Notes under the pieces: generated by a model
Database searches by the model: none
Seen by the model: only the letters and a program-made list of their open reading frames with translations
What the model was told of the DNA's origin: nothing
Assembly: GCA_018899795.1 (NCBI GenBank)
Contig: JAHIHJ010000013.1
Span: 1 to 8,129, forward strand
From: Methanobacteriota archaeon
Lineage (GTDB): Archaea > Halobacteriota > Methanosarcinia > Methanosarcinales > Methanoperedenaceae
Length of the DNA stretch: 8,129 nt
Reading direction: 5' to 3'
Position numbers and translations under genes: made by a program
Shown: one piece after another, positions 1-5,806 of the stretch
How positions within the stretch are numbered: position 1 is the first letter of the stretch
How the letters are laid out: every line of letters begins with the position of its first letter

Positions 1-87
1 CCAATGATGGCAACAGGCAAAACTGATCACATTTGGTCTTTGGAGGAGATGCTTACTTTTCCTTATTATAAAACATCAGTAAATTAA
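1..87 (+). CDS. Transposase, C-terminal fragment (partial at left edge)
   Basis: An open frame enters from the left edge in frame 1 and ends at TAA 85-87, leaving 28 residues. The tail contains a TDHIW-SLEEML segment shortly after an MMATG stretch. From memory, this resembles the extreme C-terminus of IS1-type DDE transposases, which often end in a P-A-M-A-x-G-x-T-D-H-x-W-(S/T)-x-E-E-L-L pattern. No catalytic residue is in the window, so the family is a recognition call and not a motif proof. The gene reads toward the truncated gene at its right. That arrangement fits an insertion sequence whose right end lies just downstream of this stop. It could instead be an unrelated host gene tail. Confidence 0.55.
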   Translation, partial: PMMATGKTDHIWSLEEMLTFPYYKTSVN

Positions 88-114
88 GGGGTCAATACCA
101 AAATTCCCTTCCCC
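1..114 (+). mobile_element. Possible right end of an insertion sequence
   Basis: After the transposase stop there is a short G-run (88-91), an A/T-rich stretch and a C-run ending at 114. Read from the right, an element terminus would begin GGGGAAGGGAATTTTGG, which has the look of an IS terminal repeat. AAGGG (86-90) and CCCTT (106-110) can pair, which could also make a terminator for the transposase. The other end and any target duplication lie outside the window, so the boundary is a guess. Position 114 is chosen only because host-like coding sequence seems to resume right after it. Confidence 0.3.
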
Positions 115-148
115 GCCTAAAAAACTAAATTACACAATACATGCATAT

Positions 149-1099
149 GTGAAAGGAGTTAAGGAAGGCGTCACATACTATTATGATGCAACAAATATCA
201 TAACCCTTCTCCCCTCAGTGAAACTCCAGAAATCCGCAACAAAAGAGAGCATGTTGCCAAGCAGGCAGGAAGTTGAGAGAATATATCATTCCATTGATGC
301 GAACGAAATATACCGCTGGCTTCAGGGGGGCGAGGTTTATGTATCGATCGGGGTGACGAATTATCAGAATCATGAAATAAAAGGACTGAAGCTCACTGAT
401 TCGCCGGGCAGACAGCTAATTGTAGATAACCAGTCGCTTGCATGGACTTTTGACCTTAAACCCTTCGAGGCAAAGGAGTTTAAATACAGGGTTAAAGCTT
501 TACGACCAGGGACGTTCAGACTTCCACCTGCAGAGCTTACATATTCTGATCTGAACAGGACATGGAGCATGTTTTCCACTACCCCGTCTACTGAAGTGCA
601 TGGACCATGCGTGCAGGTTTATAAAAAACCGGATTCATCGGTGATTCAACCTGGCAGCAATGTTTCGATATCAGTTACTATAAGGAACAGCGGGGATATG
701 CCGTCAAGGGTAAAGATAATGGATATGATTCCTGAAAACTCTACTTTTATCGGTGGCATTTTGTATTATGAAGGGGTTTTAGCTCCGAAAGATTCTGCTA
801 TTATATCATACAATATATCAATAGAAACAGAAGGACAGGTACAACTCCCGGCTCCTTCCATGTTCATAAACGGCAGGGAAGATACCGGCTGCGGTGAACC
901 ATTATTAAGCAAGATATTGGTAAAGGAGCCAACCCCACCAACTCCTGTAAAAACAATCAATGTTCCTGTTGAAACCCCTCTGGAAAATCTTACTCCTCTT
1001 CCTAGTCAACAGTACAGGTTCCTTGAAGGTTTGATCCCTGCATTGATGCTTATTTTAGCAGTTGCAGTTTTGATAATACTGCACAGGTCGAACAAATGA
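149..1099 (+). CDS. C-terminally membrane-anchored beta-repeat protein, probably 5'-truncated
   Basis: The frame encodes 316 residues from GTG 149. Two similar beta-rich segments are visible, at about residues 62-132 and 172-240. Each has an N-terminal V-x-V-x-(I/V)-x-(V/I)-(T/R)-N strand, a K/R-(I/L)-x-D turn and an LPxA signature near its end, as in BatD, CARDB or DUF11 style beta-sandwich repeats of archaeal surface proteins. A Pro-rich linker (about 258-286) leads to one hydrophobic helix (about 293-311) and a short basic tail, so the repeats should face outside the membrane. No signal peptide is present and no Shine-Dalgarno precedes GTG 149; a GGAG lies inside the gene instead. The frame stays open upstream to 83, and protein-like sequence continues from about residue -11, beside a transposase tail. 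I infer that an insertion removed the native start and signal peptide, so the annotated start is nominal. The stop overlaps the next start as ATGA (1096-1099), linking it to the cytochrome. Confidence 0.72.
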   Translation: MKGVKEGVTYYYDATNIITLLPSVKLQKSATKESMLPSRQEVERIYHSIDANEIYRWLQGGEVYVSIGVTNYQNHEIKGLKLTDSPGRQLIVDNQSLAWTFDLKPFEAKEFKYRVKALRPGTFRLPPAELTYSDLNRTWSMFSTTPSTEVHGPCVQVYKKPDSSVIQPGSNVSISVTIRNSGDMPSRVKIMDMIPENSTFIGGILYYEGVLAPKDSAIISYNISIETEGQVQLPAPSMFINGREDTGCGEPLLSKILVKEPTPPTPVKTINVPVETPLENLTPLPSQQYRFLEGLIPALMLILAVAVLIILHRSNK

Positions 1100-1674
1100 A
1101 GCTTGACAGGACCACTTTGCAGTTATTGATCGTCACGATAGCAATCCTGGCAATATTGGTAATAATTAACTCTGAAAGAGGATACAGGATGGAAGAAGTT
1201 CCGCAATTACCTGTAATGAAAGATAGCAGAGGATCGGAAAACAAATTTGATAGTAATTTGACCGTTTCCGTATCCGGAGATGTCTGTGGAGGGTGCCATA
1301 TGTCGGGCAAACCCTTCATCCCACAGGCAATGAAGGTCAAAGGGCATACAGGCGGAGGGGCATACTGCCTGACCTGCCATAAGATATCGCATGACAGGCA
1401 TCCTATAGACGATAATGTAACCTGCGAGAAATGCCACGGTACTACTCCAGGTATGCCAGTTTTTGTCAGTGGCAGCATACCCTGCAACAACTGTCATGAT
1501 TATCCTGATCCTCTTTTACCAAGCTTCGGGAATCTCATAACCATCCATAGGGATAGAGGGGTTGCATGTACGAAATGCCATACTGATGATTGCAGTAAAT
1601 GCCATTCAGAGATCGGTGCTGATAAAAAGTGGGAAAAGAGGCTTACACATTTCAGGACAATAGTGAGAACATAG
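1096..1674 (+). CDS. Membrane-anchored hexaheme c-type cytochrome
   Basis: The protein has 192 residues and six CXXCH heme-binding motifs: C64-H68, C91-H95, C110-H114, C130-H134, C158-H162 and C166-H170. Residues about 8-24 are strongly hydrophobic after a short basic start (K2, R5), giving an uncleaved signal anchor that places the heme domain outside the membrane. Extra histidines (H84, H99, H102, H151, H185) could be distal axial ligands. The spacing resembles small NapC/NrfH-like or cytochrome c7-like electron carriers, but I cannot assign a named family. The likely role is electron transfer at the outer face of the membrane. The ATG sits inside the stop of the upstream gene (ATGA), with only a weak AGG about 8 nt ahead, so translation probably depends on coupling to the beta-repeat gene. 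If that gene has lost its promoter to the insertion, this cytochrome may be poorly expressed or driven from the element. Confidence 0.9.
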   Translation: MKLDRTTLQLLIVTIAILAILVIINSERGYRMEEVPQLPVMKDSRGSENKFDSNLTVSVSGDVCGGCHMSGKPFIPQAMKVKGHTGGGAYCLTCHKISHDRHPIDDNVTCEKCHGTTPGMPVFVSGSIPCNNCHDYPDPLLPSFGNLITIHRDRGVACTKCHTDDCSKCHSEIGADKKWEKRLTHFRTIVRT

Positions 1675-1686
1675 CATTGCACTGGA

Positions 1687-1707
1687 AAAAGATCTTTTCA
1701 CTTTTTT
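1687..1707. terminator. Convergent terminator region with palindrome and T-tracts
   Basis: Between the cytochrome and thiC stops lies the perfect palindrome AAAAGATCTTTT (1687-1698), followed by a T6 run (1702-1707) on the plus strand. On the minus strand the A5 run at 1686-1690 reads as T5 after thiC. Archaeal transcription ends mainly at oligo-T tracts, so this patch can serve both converging units. The plus-strand T-run lies inside the last codons of thiC, which leaves only a 23-bp gap between genes. Confidence 0.4.
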
Positions 1708-2966
1708 CCCAAAACGTCCCTCATCATTTTTATAGAGCAAAGCTCACCACACATGCTGCATGTCTCTGTGTTCTTGCTTCTTGAATGGATATTTTTTGCT
1801 TTCTCGCTGTCGATAGCAAGATCGAACTGCTTCTTCCAGTCAAGCTCCCTTCGCGCAAGCGCCATCTCGCGATCAGCCGCACGCGCCTTATCCCTGACAC
1901 CTTCCTTTGTCAGGTCTGCTGCATGAGCCGCTATCCTTGTTACTATCGTGCCTTCCCTGATATCATCTTCATCAGGAAGAGCCAGGTGTTCAGCAGGCGT
2001 TGTCATGCAAAGGAAATCAGCGCCGTGCATTCCAGCCACTGCGCCGCCCATCGCTGCTGTAATGTGATCGTACCCGGGTGCGATATCAGTAACAAGCGGA
2101 CCGAGAAGATATAGCGGTGCATTTCCAGTGAGGTGTTTCATTGCAGAAACGGAAAGTGCGATCTCATCTATTGGAACATGCCCTGGTCCCTCGACAAGCG
2201 TCTGCACCCCGGCGGCGCGCGCCCGCTTAACAAGCTCACCAAGCTGGATGAATTCCTCGAATTTAGCCCTGTCAGAGGCGTCGTTGATGCATCCTGGACG
2301 CATGCCGTCACCGAGGCTGATCGTTAATTCGAACTCGCGCGCTATCTCAAGAAGGTAATCGTATTCAGCAAAGAACGGGTTTTCCTCATAATTATTCTTC
2401 ATCCATGATAACGTCAGCGCGCCGCCCCTGCTGACCACGTCAAGTATCCTGTCGCTGTTCTTAAGGCGCTTGAAGGATTCATGGTTCACTCCTGCATGGA
2501 TGGTTACGAAATCAATGCCGTCAACTGCATGTTTTCGAACTGCGTTGAACATATCATCAGAAGTCATTCCTTCTATACCCTTACCCGCAGCCTGGTATAT
2601 GGGAACTGAACCCACAGGAATATTGACAGCGTCTATGATCCTCTTTCTCGTTACATCGAGGTCGCCACCTGTTGAGAGGTCCATAATGGTATCGGCACCG
2701 TGTTTTTCAGCAATGTTAGCTTTCCTGACCTCTGCATCGATATCCACGTAATCTCTTGAAGTACCGATATTCGCGTTAATCTTTGTCCGCATCAATTTTC
2801 CGATGCCTACCGGACGGGATTTACTGTTTACGCTTTTCGGTATCACGATATGCCCGAGTGCTAAGTATTTCCTGACATCCCCTGCATCGACTCCCTCTGT
2901 TGCAGCGACGCGCTTTATTTCTTCTGTCAACAAACCTGAATGCGCTTTTTCCATCAGGGTCGTCAT
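1698..2966 (-). CDS. thiC: Phosphomethylpyrimidine synthase ThiC
   Basis: ThiC is a radical SAM enzyme that rearranges aminoimidazole ribotide into hydroxymethylpyrimidine phosphate, the pyrimidine half of thiamine. The 422-residue product is the short archaeal form without the long N-terminal domain of bacterial ThiC. Family blocks visible in order are [12 protein letters not shown] (115-126), [10 protein letters not shown] (152-161), [11 protein letters not shown] (179-189), [17 protein letters not shown] (218-234), [10 protein letters not shown] (259-268) and [14 protein letters not shown] (295-308). H263 and H301 match the metal-binding histidines. The C-terminal cluster motif is C403-x2-C406-x3-C410, which should bind the [4Fe-4S] cluster. 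The start ATG 2966 is supported by GAGG 5 nt upstream, and it overlaps the upstream ATPase stop as ATGA. No TPP riboswitch is visible ahead of the unit, and no other thiamine gene is in the window. The function call is secure. The coupling to an ATPase gene is the odd part. Confidence 0.97.
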   Translation of the reverse strand: MTTLMEKAHSGLLTEEIKRVAATEGVDAGDVRKYLALGHIVIPKSVNSKSRPVGIGKLMRTKINANIGTSRDYVDIDAEVRKANIAEKHGADTIMDLSTGGDLDVTRKRIIDAVNIPVGSVPIYQAAGKGIEGMTSDDMFNAVRKHAVDGIDFVTIHAGVNHESFKRLKNSDRILDVVSRGGALTLSWMKNNYEENPFFAEYDYLLEIAREFELTISLGDGMRPGCINDASDRAKFEEFIQLGELVKRARAAGVQTLVEGPGHVPIDEIALSVSAMKHLTGNAPLYLLGPLVTDIAPGYDHITAAMGGAVAGMHGADFLCMTTPAEHLALPDEDDIREGTIVTRIAAHAADLTKEGVRDKARAADREMALARRELDWKKQFDLAIDSEKAKNIHSRSKNTETCSMCGELCSIKMMRDVLGKK

Positions 2967-4780
2967 TTTTTCCTCGAACCGAACATCTTGGCATACAGGC
3001 TAACATCATCTTTTTGTTTTTTCTTCTTTTGGGTTTCCTTTTTTACTTCATCTTCCGGGATTTCTTTCCCGTACAGCAATTCACCGATTCGGACTTTCGG
3101 TTTTGGCTCCTGCGATTTTTCCTGTGATCTTTCATGCGTTTTCTCCGGTGATCTTTCAGGCAATTTCTCAGGTAATTTTTCCTTTATTTTATCCGGTTTT
3201 TTTCCTGGTAATTTACCCATTTCCTCGATCGTCTTCTGTTCCCCGATTATCTCCTTTGCAGTATCCATGCCTGCTGGAACTTCGATATTTATCTTCGGAG
3301 AAATGGGCGGCTTAACCACAGGGACGCTTGCTCCACCGTGCTTGCTTCTGCGAACCCTGATGTCCACAAGTATCGGGCGTTCTATGTAAGTGCTGACAAC
3401 AAGCGCCACTCCTGGCGAGAGACGTTTTATATCATCTATTACTTCTGAGCTTATGCCTTCAAGACCCTTGCTGATCGCCTGGAGGTCGTTGGGATTTGTA
3501 ACTTTCATTATTATCTGGGTATTGCACTGGGAAAGGATGTTCTTGTCGACCCTTGCGGGGCGCTGGGAGACCACCATCAGACCTAGACCGAATTTCCTGC
3601 CTTCTGAAGCGATGGTGCGAAGGATATCCGAACTTACCGTACCGCCAAAACCTTTTTCAGGACAGAAATTGTGCGCTTCCTCAAGAACCAGCATGCATGG
3701 AGGTACTGTATTGAGCTTGCGGGCATCGAACAGGTCGGCGCACAGCCTGGCGACTATCAATGCCTGAAGATCAGGGTTTACACCTTTCATATCGATAATC
3801 GAGGCTCTGCCATCCTGGACAAGGTCGGAAATGGTCGTGCCTTTATCAGATAATATGCCTGTTTCACGAAGCGCTTCAAGCTTGCTGATGACGTTCCATT
3901 TTATCTTGCTCTTATTCTGACCAACTTCAAAAATGATATCCTCGATAGTGTATTTTGATTTTTCAGCCTTGAGTTTCGATACTGCCTCAAAGAGTATTCC
4001 TGTCTGGTTCTGCGAGTGTTCATCTGAGAAGAACTGCATCAGGTCCTTTATCCCAAGGTTTATGCCGTTGAGCCTGAAGAGCAAGTCTGCCGATGGGTTA
4101 AGCGCTTTACTGGCAGGGGTATATACTGTTACCTTGTCCTCATAACCTGCCGGGGAAATGCGATACCTTTCTAACATCTCGGGTTTCTCCTGGTTGGGGA
4201 ATTTCAGGGTGCCGTATTCTCCGTGAGGGTCAATTATGAGCAGCGGAACGTTCTTTTCAAGGAGTTCTTCCAGTATCACGCCGCTGGTATAGGATTTTCC
4301 TGCCCCGGTCTTGGCAAGTATGCTGCAGTGCTTTTGCACAAGGTTGTTGGCGTCAAGGTTGACTCTTATGTTCTGCCCCTCAAGAAGTCCGATGTAAACA
4401 TCACCGCGCATAAGTCCAAGGGTCTGCTTTATGAGCGTTTCATCAGCCTTGAAGACCTTATCCCCTGGACTGAATGGTGATTTCGGAACGCGCAGAGCTC
4501 CATGTTTGTCCCTTGCGCCTATAACCGCAGCTTCGGCTATGATCTGCTGGTCCAGATTCGTGACCCTTGATGTGCCTTCAGCTACATCCACAGCCTGTTC
4601 GATAGAGAAGCCCTCGCTTGACCTGGTGATAGTTGCAACCTGAGCCAGTGTCCAGCCGTCCACTTCGTGCCAGACCTTGACGTAATCAGACCTTTTGGTC
4701 GCTGTGCTGTCTGAAACCGCGAACTTGAAATTTAGCGATTCGGTTTTTCCGAATATAACGCCTATTGAATCCTTCACCAT
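2963..4780 (-). CDS. HerA/DUF87-type hexameric ATPase with repeat tail
   Basis: The 605-residue protein is a FtsK/HerA superfamily P-loop ATPase (COG0433-like). A beta-rich N-terminal region of about 150 residues fits the HAS-barrel. Walker A is AKTGAGKS (156-163), with alanine replacing the first glycine. A conserved DPHGEY block is at 184-189. Walker B with tandem acidic residues is MLVLEEAH (363-370), and SQRP (405-408) is the sensor segment, followed by R410 as a candidate arginine finger. HerA proteins translocate DNA as hexamers, usually with NurA nuclease plus Mre11-Rad50 in archaeal end resection. None of these partners is here, so this is a paralogue of unknown partner. Residues 523-558 are nine tetrads of the type (K/R)-x-(P/Q)-E, followed by a lysine-rich end, probably a flexible, charged arm. 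The gene is first in a unit with thiC. Its promoter lies so close to ATG 4780 that the transcript may be leaderless, and no Shine-Dalgarno is seen. The ATPase fold is certain; the cellular role is not. Confidence 0.92.
   Translation of the reverse strand: MVKDSIGVIFGKTESLNFKFAVSDSTATKRSDYVKVWHEVDGWTLAQVATITRSSEGFSIEQAVDVAEGTSRVTNLDQQIIAEAAVIGARDKHGALRVPKSPFSPGDKVFKADETLIKQTLGLMRGDVYIGLLEGQNIRVNLDANNLVQKHCSILAKTGAGKSYTSGVILEELLEKNVPLLIIDPHGEYGTLKFPNQEKPEMLERYRISPAGYEDKVTVYTPASKALNPSADLLFRLNGINLGIKDLMQFFSDEHSQNQTGILFEAVSKLKAEKSKYTIEDIIFEVGQNKSKIKWNVISKLEALRETGILSDKGTTISDLVQDGRASIIDMKGVNPDLQALIVARLCADLFDARKLNTVPPCMLVLEEAHNFCPEKGFGGTVSSDILRTIASEGRKFGLGLMVVSQRPARVDKNILSQCNTQIIMKVTNPNDLQAISKGLEGISSEVIDDIKRLSPGVALVVSTYIERPILVDIRVRRSKHGGASVPVVKPPISPKINIEVPAGMDTAKEIIGEQKTIEEMGKLPGKKPDKIKEKLPEKLPERSPEKTHERSQEKSQEPKPKVRIGELLYGKEIPEDEVKKETQKKKKQKDDVSLYAKMFGSRKK
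2972..2975 (-). promoter_or_regulatory. Ribosome binding site of thiC
   Basis: GAGG on the minus strand, 5 nt before ATG 2966, lies inside the last codons of the ATPase gene. It fixes the thiC start and allows thiC to initiate independently as well as by coupling through the ATGA overlap. Confidence 0.6.
3107..3214 (-). repeat. Degenerate 12-bp tandem repeat coding four-residue units
   Basis: Nine head-to-tail 12-bp units encode tetrads [32 protein letters not shown] and KSQE in the ATPase tail (residues 523-558). On the plus strand the unit looks like CAGGTAATTTTT with drift. The middle units are the most alike, as expected for slippage expansion followed by mutation. The array is likely to vary in length between strains. 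Confidence 0.8.
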
Positions 4781-4805
4781 TATAGGTATCAGAATAATTC
4801 AGATG

Positions 4806-4814
4806 AATATTATA
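4806..4814 (-). promoter_or_regulatory. TATA box for the ATPase-thiC unit
   Basis: The minus strand reads TATAATATT at 4814-4806. Archaeal TATA elements are centred about 26 bp before the start of transcription, which predicts initiation near 4784, only a few bases before ATG 4780. This is consistent with the absence of a Shine-Dalgarno and with a leaderless message. It is inferred by spacing alone. Confidence 0.45.
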
Positions 4815-4830
4815 CTTTCCCTACCAAACC

Positions 4831-4840
4831 ATTAAATACA
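4831..4840 (+). promoter_or_regulatory. TATA box for tRNA-Glu
   Basis: ATTAAATACA, centred near 4836, lies about 26-29 bp before the tRNA 5' end, the usual archaeal distance. Initiation would fall around 4860-4865, so the primary transcript may carry none, part or all of the duplicated acceptor strand at 4857-4863. It sits back to back with the promoter of the ATPase unit. Confidence 0.5.
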
Positions 4841-4856
4841 GTTGTGTTCTATTTAG

Positions 4857-4871
4857 GCTCCGACGCTCCGA
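4857..4871 (+). repeat. Tandem copy of the tRNA acceptor 5' strand
   Basis: GCTCCGA occurs at 4857-4863 and again at 4865-4871, separated by one C. The second copy is the true acceptor strand because the spacing to positions 8 and 9 and the D-arm is correct only there. The first copy can also pair with the 3' strand TCGGAGC (4964-4970), giving a rival pairing in the precursor if transcription starts early enough. Confidence 0.85.
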
Positions 4872-4971
4872 TAGTGTAGTCGGCCAATCATTCTGGCCTT
4901 TCAAGTTTTAAGCGTTATTTGCGCTGAAATAAAGACAGCCAGTGACTCGGGTTCAAATCCCGATCGGAGCA
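4865..4971 (+). tRNA. tRNA-Glu (anticodon TTC) with intron
   Basis: The mature tRNA folds completely by eye. The acceptor is GCTCCGA (4865-4871) with TCGGAGC (4964-4970), discriminator A4971. The D-arm is 4874-4891, with the stem pairs G-U, U-A and G-C visible and the innermost U/U mismatched. The anticodon stem is CTGGC (4893-4897) with GCCAG (4938-4942). The anticodon is TTC at 4900-4902. The variable loop has four bases (4943-4946). The T-arm is TCGGG (4947-4951), TTCAAAT, CCCGA (4959-4963). CCA is not encoded, as is common in archaea, so it must be added enzymatically. A 33-nt intron lies between positions 37 and 38. T-rich sequence after 4980 could end transcription. The body matches what I know of archaeal tRNA-Glu, notably the AGTC-GGCCAATCAT D-arm region. 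Confidence 0.95.
4904..4936 (+). other. Archaeal tRNA intron with bulge-helix-bulge motif
   Basis: Removing 4904-4936 joins A37 (4903) to A38 (4937). The splice sites form a textbook motif. The outer helix is the anticodon stem. The 5' bulge is C4902-A4903|A4904. The central 4-bp helix is CTTT (4898-4901) with AAAG (4931-4934). The 3' bulge is A4935-C4936|A4937. The inner helix is GTTT (4905-4908) with AAAT (4927-4930), and a further hairpin is AGCG (4911-4914) with CGCT (4922-4925) around a 7-nt loop. This is the substrate of the archaeal splicing endonuclease EndA. Confidence 0.93.
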
Positions 4972-5096
4972 TCTAATAATTCTTTTCCACTTTTGATGAC
5001 GAATAGATATTTTGAATATGGGTTCTAAAAAGCAGGAGCAACAGTAGCGGCATATTTACAAATCAGTGTGCATAGACTACAGTATCATAGTAAGAC

Positions 5097-5104
5097 TTAT
5101 ATAT
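5097..5104 (+). promoter_or_regulatory. TATA box for the MC1 gene
   Basis: TTATATAT, within a longer A/T tract to 5115, is centred near 5100. It predicts initiation near 5126 and a leader of about 30 nt before ATG 5158, long enough to hold the AGGG at 5145-5148. The rest of the 186-bp gap between tRNA-Glu and this gene shows no further gene. Confidence 0.5.
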
Positions 5105-5144
5105 TATAAAAATAGATGTAATGATATGACAACAGAGTGTTGTC

Positions 5145-5148
5145 AGGG
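5145..5148 (+). promoter_or_regulatory. Ribosome binding site of the MC1 gene
   Basis: AGGG lies 9 nt before ATG 5158. It supports that start over the in-frame GTG at 5137, which would put the signal inside the gene and add seven residues not found in the family. Confidence 0.45.
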
Positions 5149-5157
5149 TATGAAAAT

Positions 5158-5472
5158 ATGGCGAAAACAAAAAGTAAGAAAGTGATAAGAACAAGATGTT
5201 TTGTTCTAAGAGGGAAGAACGGTAAAGAGACAGGAGTATTTTCAGGAAGTCAACCAAGGCAGGCAGCGTTGAAAGCAGCTAACCGCAGCAAAGGAACAAA
5301 ATCAAATCCTGCAGAAATAAGACTAAGGGAAAGAGGAACAAAGAAAATCCATATATTTAAAGGATGGAAAGCGCTCGTTTCTGCTCCGAAAAATAAACCG
5401 TCCTGGATGCCTGATAAGATCAACAAGCCCAACGTAAAGAAGGCAGGCATTGAAAAACTAAAGAAACTTTAG
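5158..5472 (+). CDS. Chromosomal protein MC1
   Basis: MC1 is a small monomeric DNA-bending architectural protein of Methanosarcinales, some other methanogens and haloarchaea. It wraps and kinks DNA and takes over part of the role of histones. The 104-residue product aligns by eye along its length with the Methanosarcina protein of about 93 residues. The shared blocks are GVFSGSQPRQAALKAANR (26-43), IRLRERGTKK (54-63), W70 and the PSWMPDKINKP loop (81-91), whose tryptophan W83 corresponds to the DNA-contacting tryptophan of the family. It is rich in lysine and arginine. The N-terminal basic extension (MAKTKSKK) and the basic C-terminus make it slightly longer than the reference. The start at ATG 5158 is chosen by family length and the AGGG upstream. 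It has its own promoter and stands alone between tRNA-Glu and the restriction region. The call is secure. Confidence 0.96.
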   Translation: MAKTKSKKVIRTRCFVLRGKNGKETGVFSGSQPRQAALKAANRSKGTKSNPAEIRLRERGTKKIHIFKGWKALVSAPKNKPSWMPDKINKPNVKKAGIEKLKKL

Positions 5473-5484
5473 ATCCCCAAATAC

Positions 5485-5806
5485 TTAACTTCTGCAATTA
5501 AATTTTGAGTGGGCAATTTCTTTTTCTGCCCTGTATTTTTTCATAGGGATGAATCTTGCCTCCTCTAATTTGTCATCCGTAAGCAGGCGCAATGACCTCT
5601 GGAATTCAGCATCGAAACTATCATCTTTTCTGGGGGTTCCACGAGATCGTTATGATGTCATTCTGTATATGCACTGTGATATTCTCCCCTGAAACCCCGT
5701 AATTTTTCAAGAGATGATCATACACAGCATCTTTGAATGCCCTGCTTTTTATGTCTGTTTTATATTCGGGTAGAGAAGAGACATCGATGTCGCTTGCTTT
5801 TCCGAT
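5485..5806 (-). pseudogene. Decayed small gene downstream of hsdR, no start codon, frameshifted
   Basis: This 320-bp stretch between the MC1 and hsdR stops is not empty. On the minus strand, right after the hsdR TAA and in the same frame, 61 protein-like codons run to TGA 5623-5621, containing SSLPEYKTDIKSRAF and ENITVHIQNDIITISWNP. From 5625 a second frame, shifted by one base, carries 46 more protein-like codons to TAA 5487-5485, including FDAEFQRSLRLLTDDKLEEA. The switch falls beside the runs C5 and A4, so a one-base insertion or a sequencing indel would join them into about 107 residues. There is no ATG at the head of the first part and no ribosome site. Either it is the remnant of a small gene whose start was lost at the hsdR junction, or the tail of a longer hsdR interrupted by a stop. 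I do not recognise the family. A short AT-rich gap (5473-5484) separates it from the MC1 gene. Confidence 0.5.

Noticed and set aside
1050..1682. Minus-strand frames opposite the cytochrome
   Set aside because: The six CXXCH motifs on the plus strand fix the true frame; the reverse frames have no support.
1785..2751. Plus-strand open frames of 64-109 codons opposite thiC
   Set aside because: They lie wholly within a strongly conserved thiC frame, have no ribosome sites and show no recognisable protein pattern; they arise from thiC codon bias.
2940..3389. 149-codon plus-strand frame with repeated S-G-(D/N)-(L/F)-S units
   Set aside because: The apparent protein repeat is the antisense of the 12-bp array in the ATPase tail; the sense strand carries a clear ATPase.
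2963..4780. HerA-based phage defence island with HsdR
   Set aside because: The ATPase pairs with thiC, has no adjacent nuclease or SIR2-type partner, and is separated from hsdR by tRNA-Glu and MC1 on the other strand.
4781..4864. TPP riboswitch ahead of the thiC unit
   Set aside because: The space on the minus strand is filled by the TATA element and a near-zero leader, and no thi-box-like sequence is visible.
5018..5047. Nine-codon frame beginning ATGGGT between tRNA-Glu and MC1
   Set aside because: Too short, with no ribosome site, and not distinguishable from chance.
5137..5157. GTG 5137 as the MC1 start
   Set aside because: It adds seven residues foreign to the family and would put the AGGG inside the gene; ATG 5158 fits family length and spacing.
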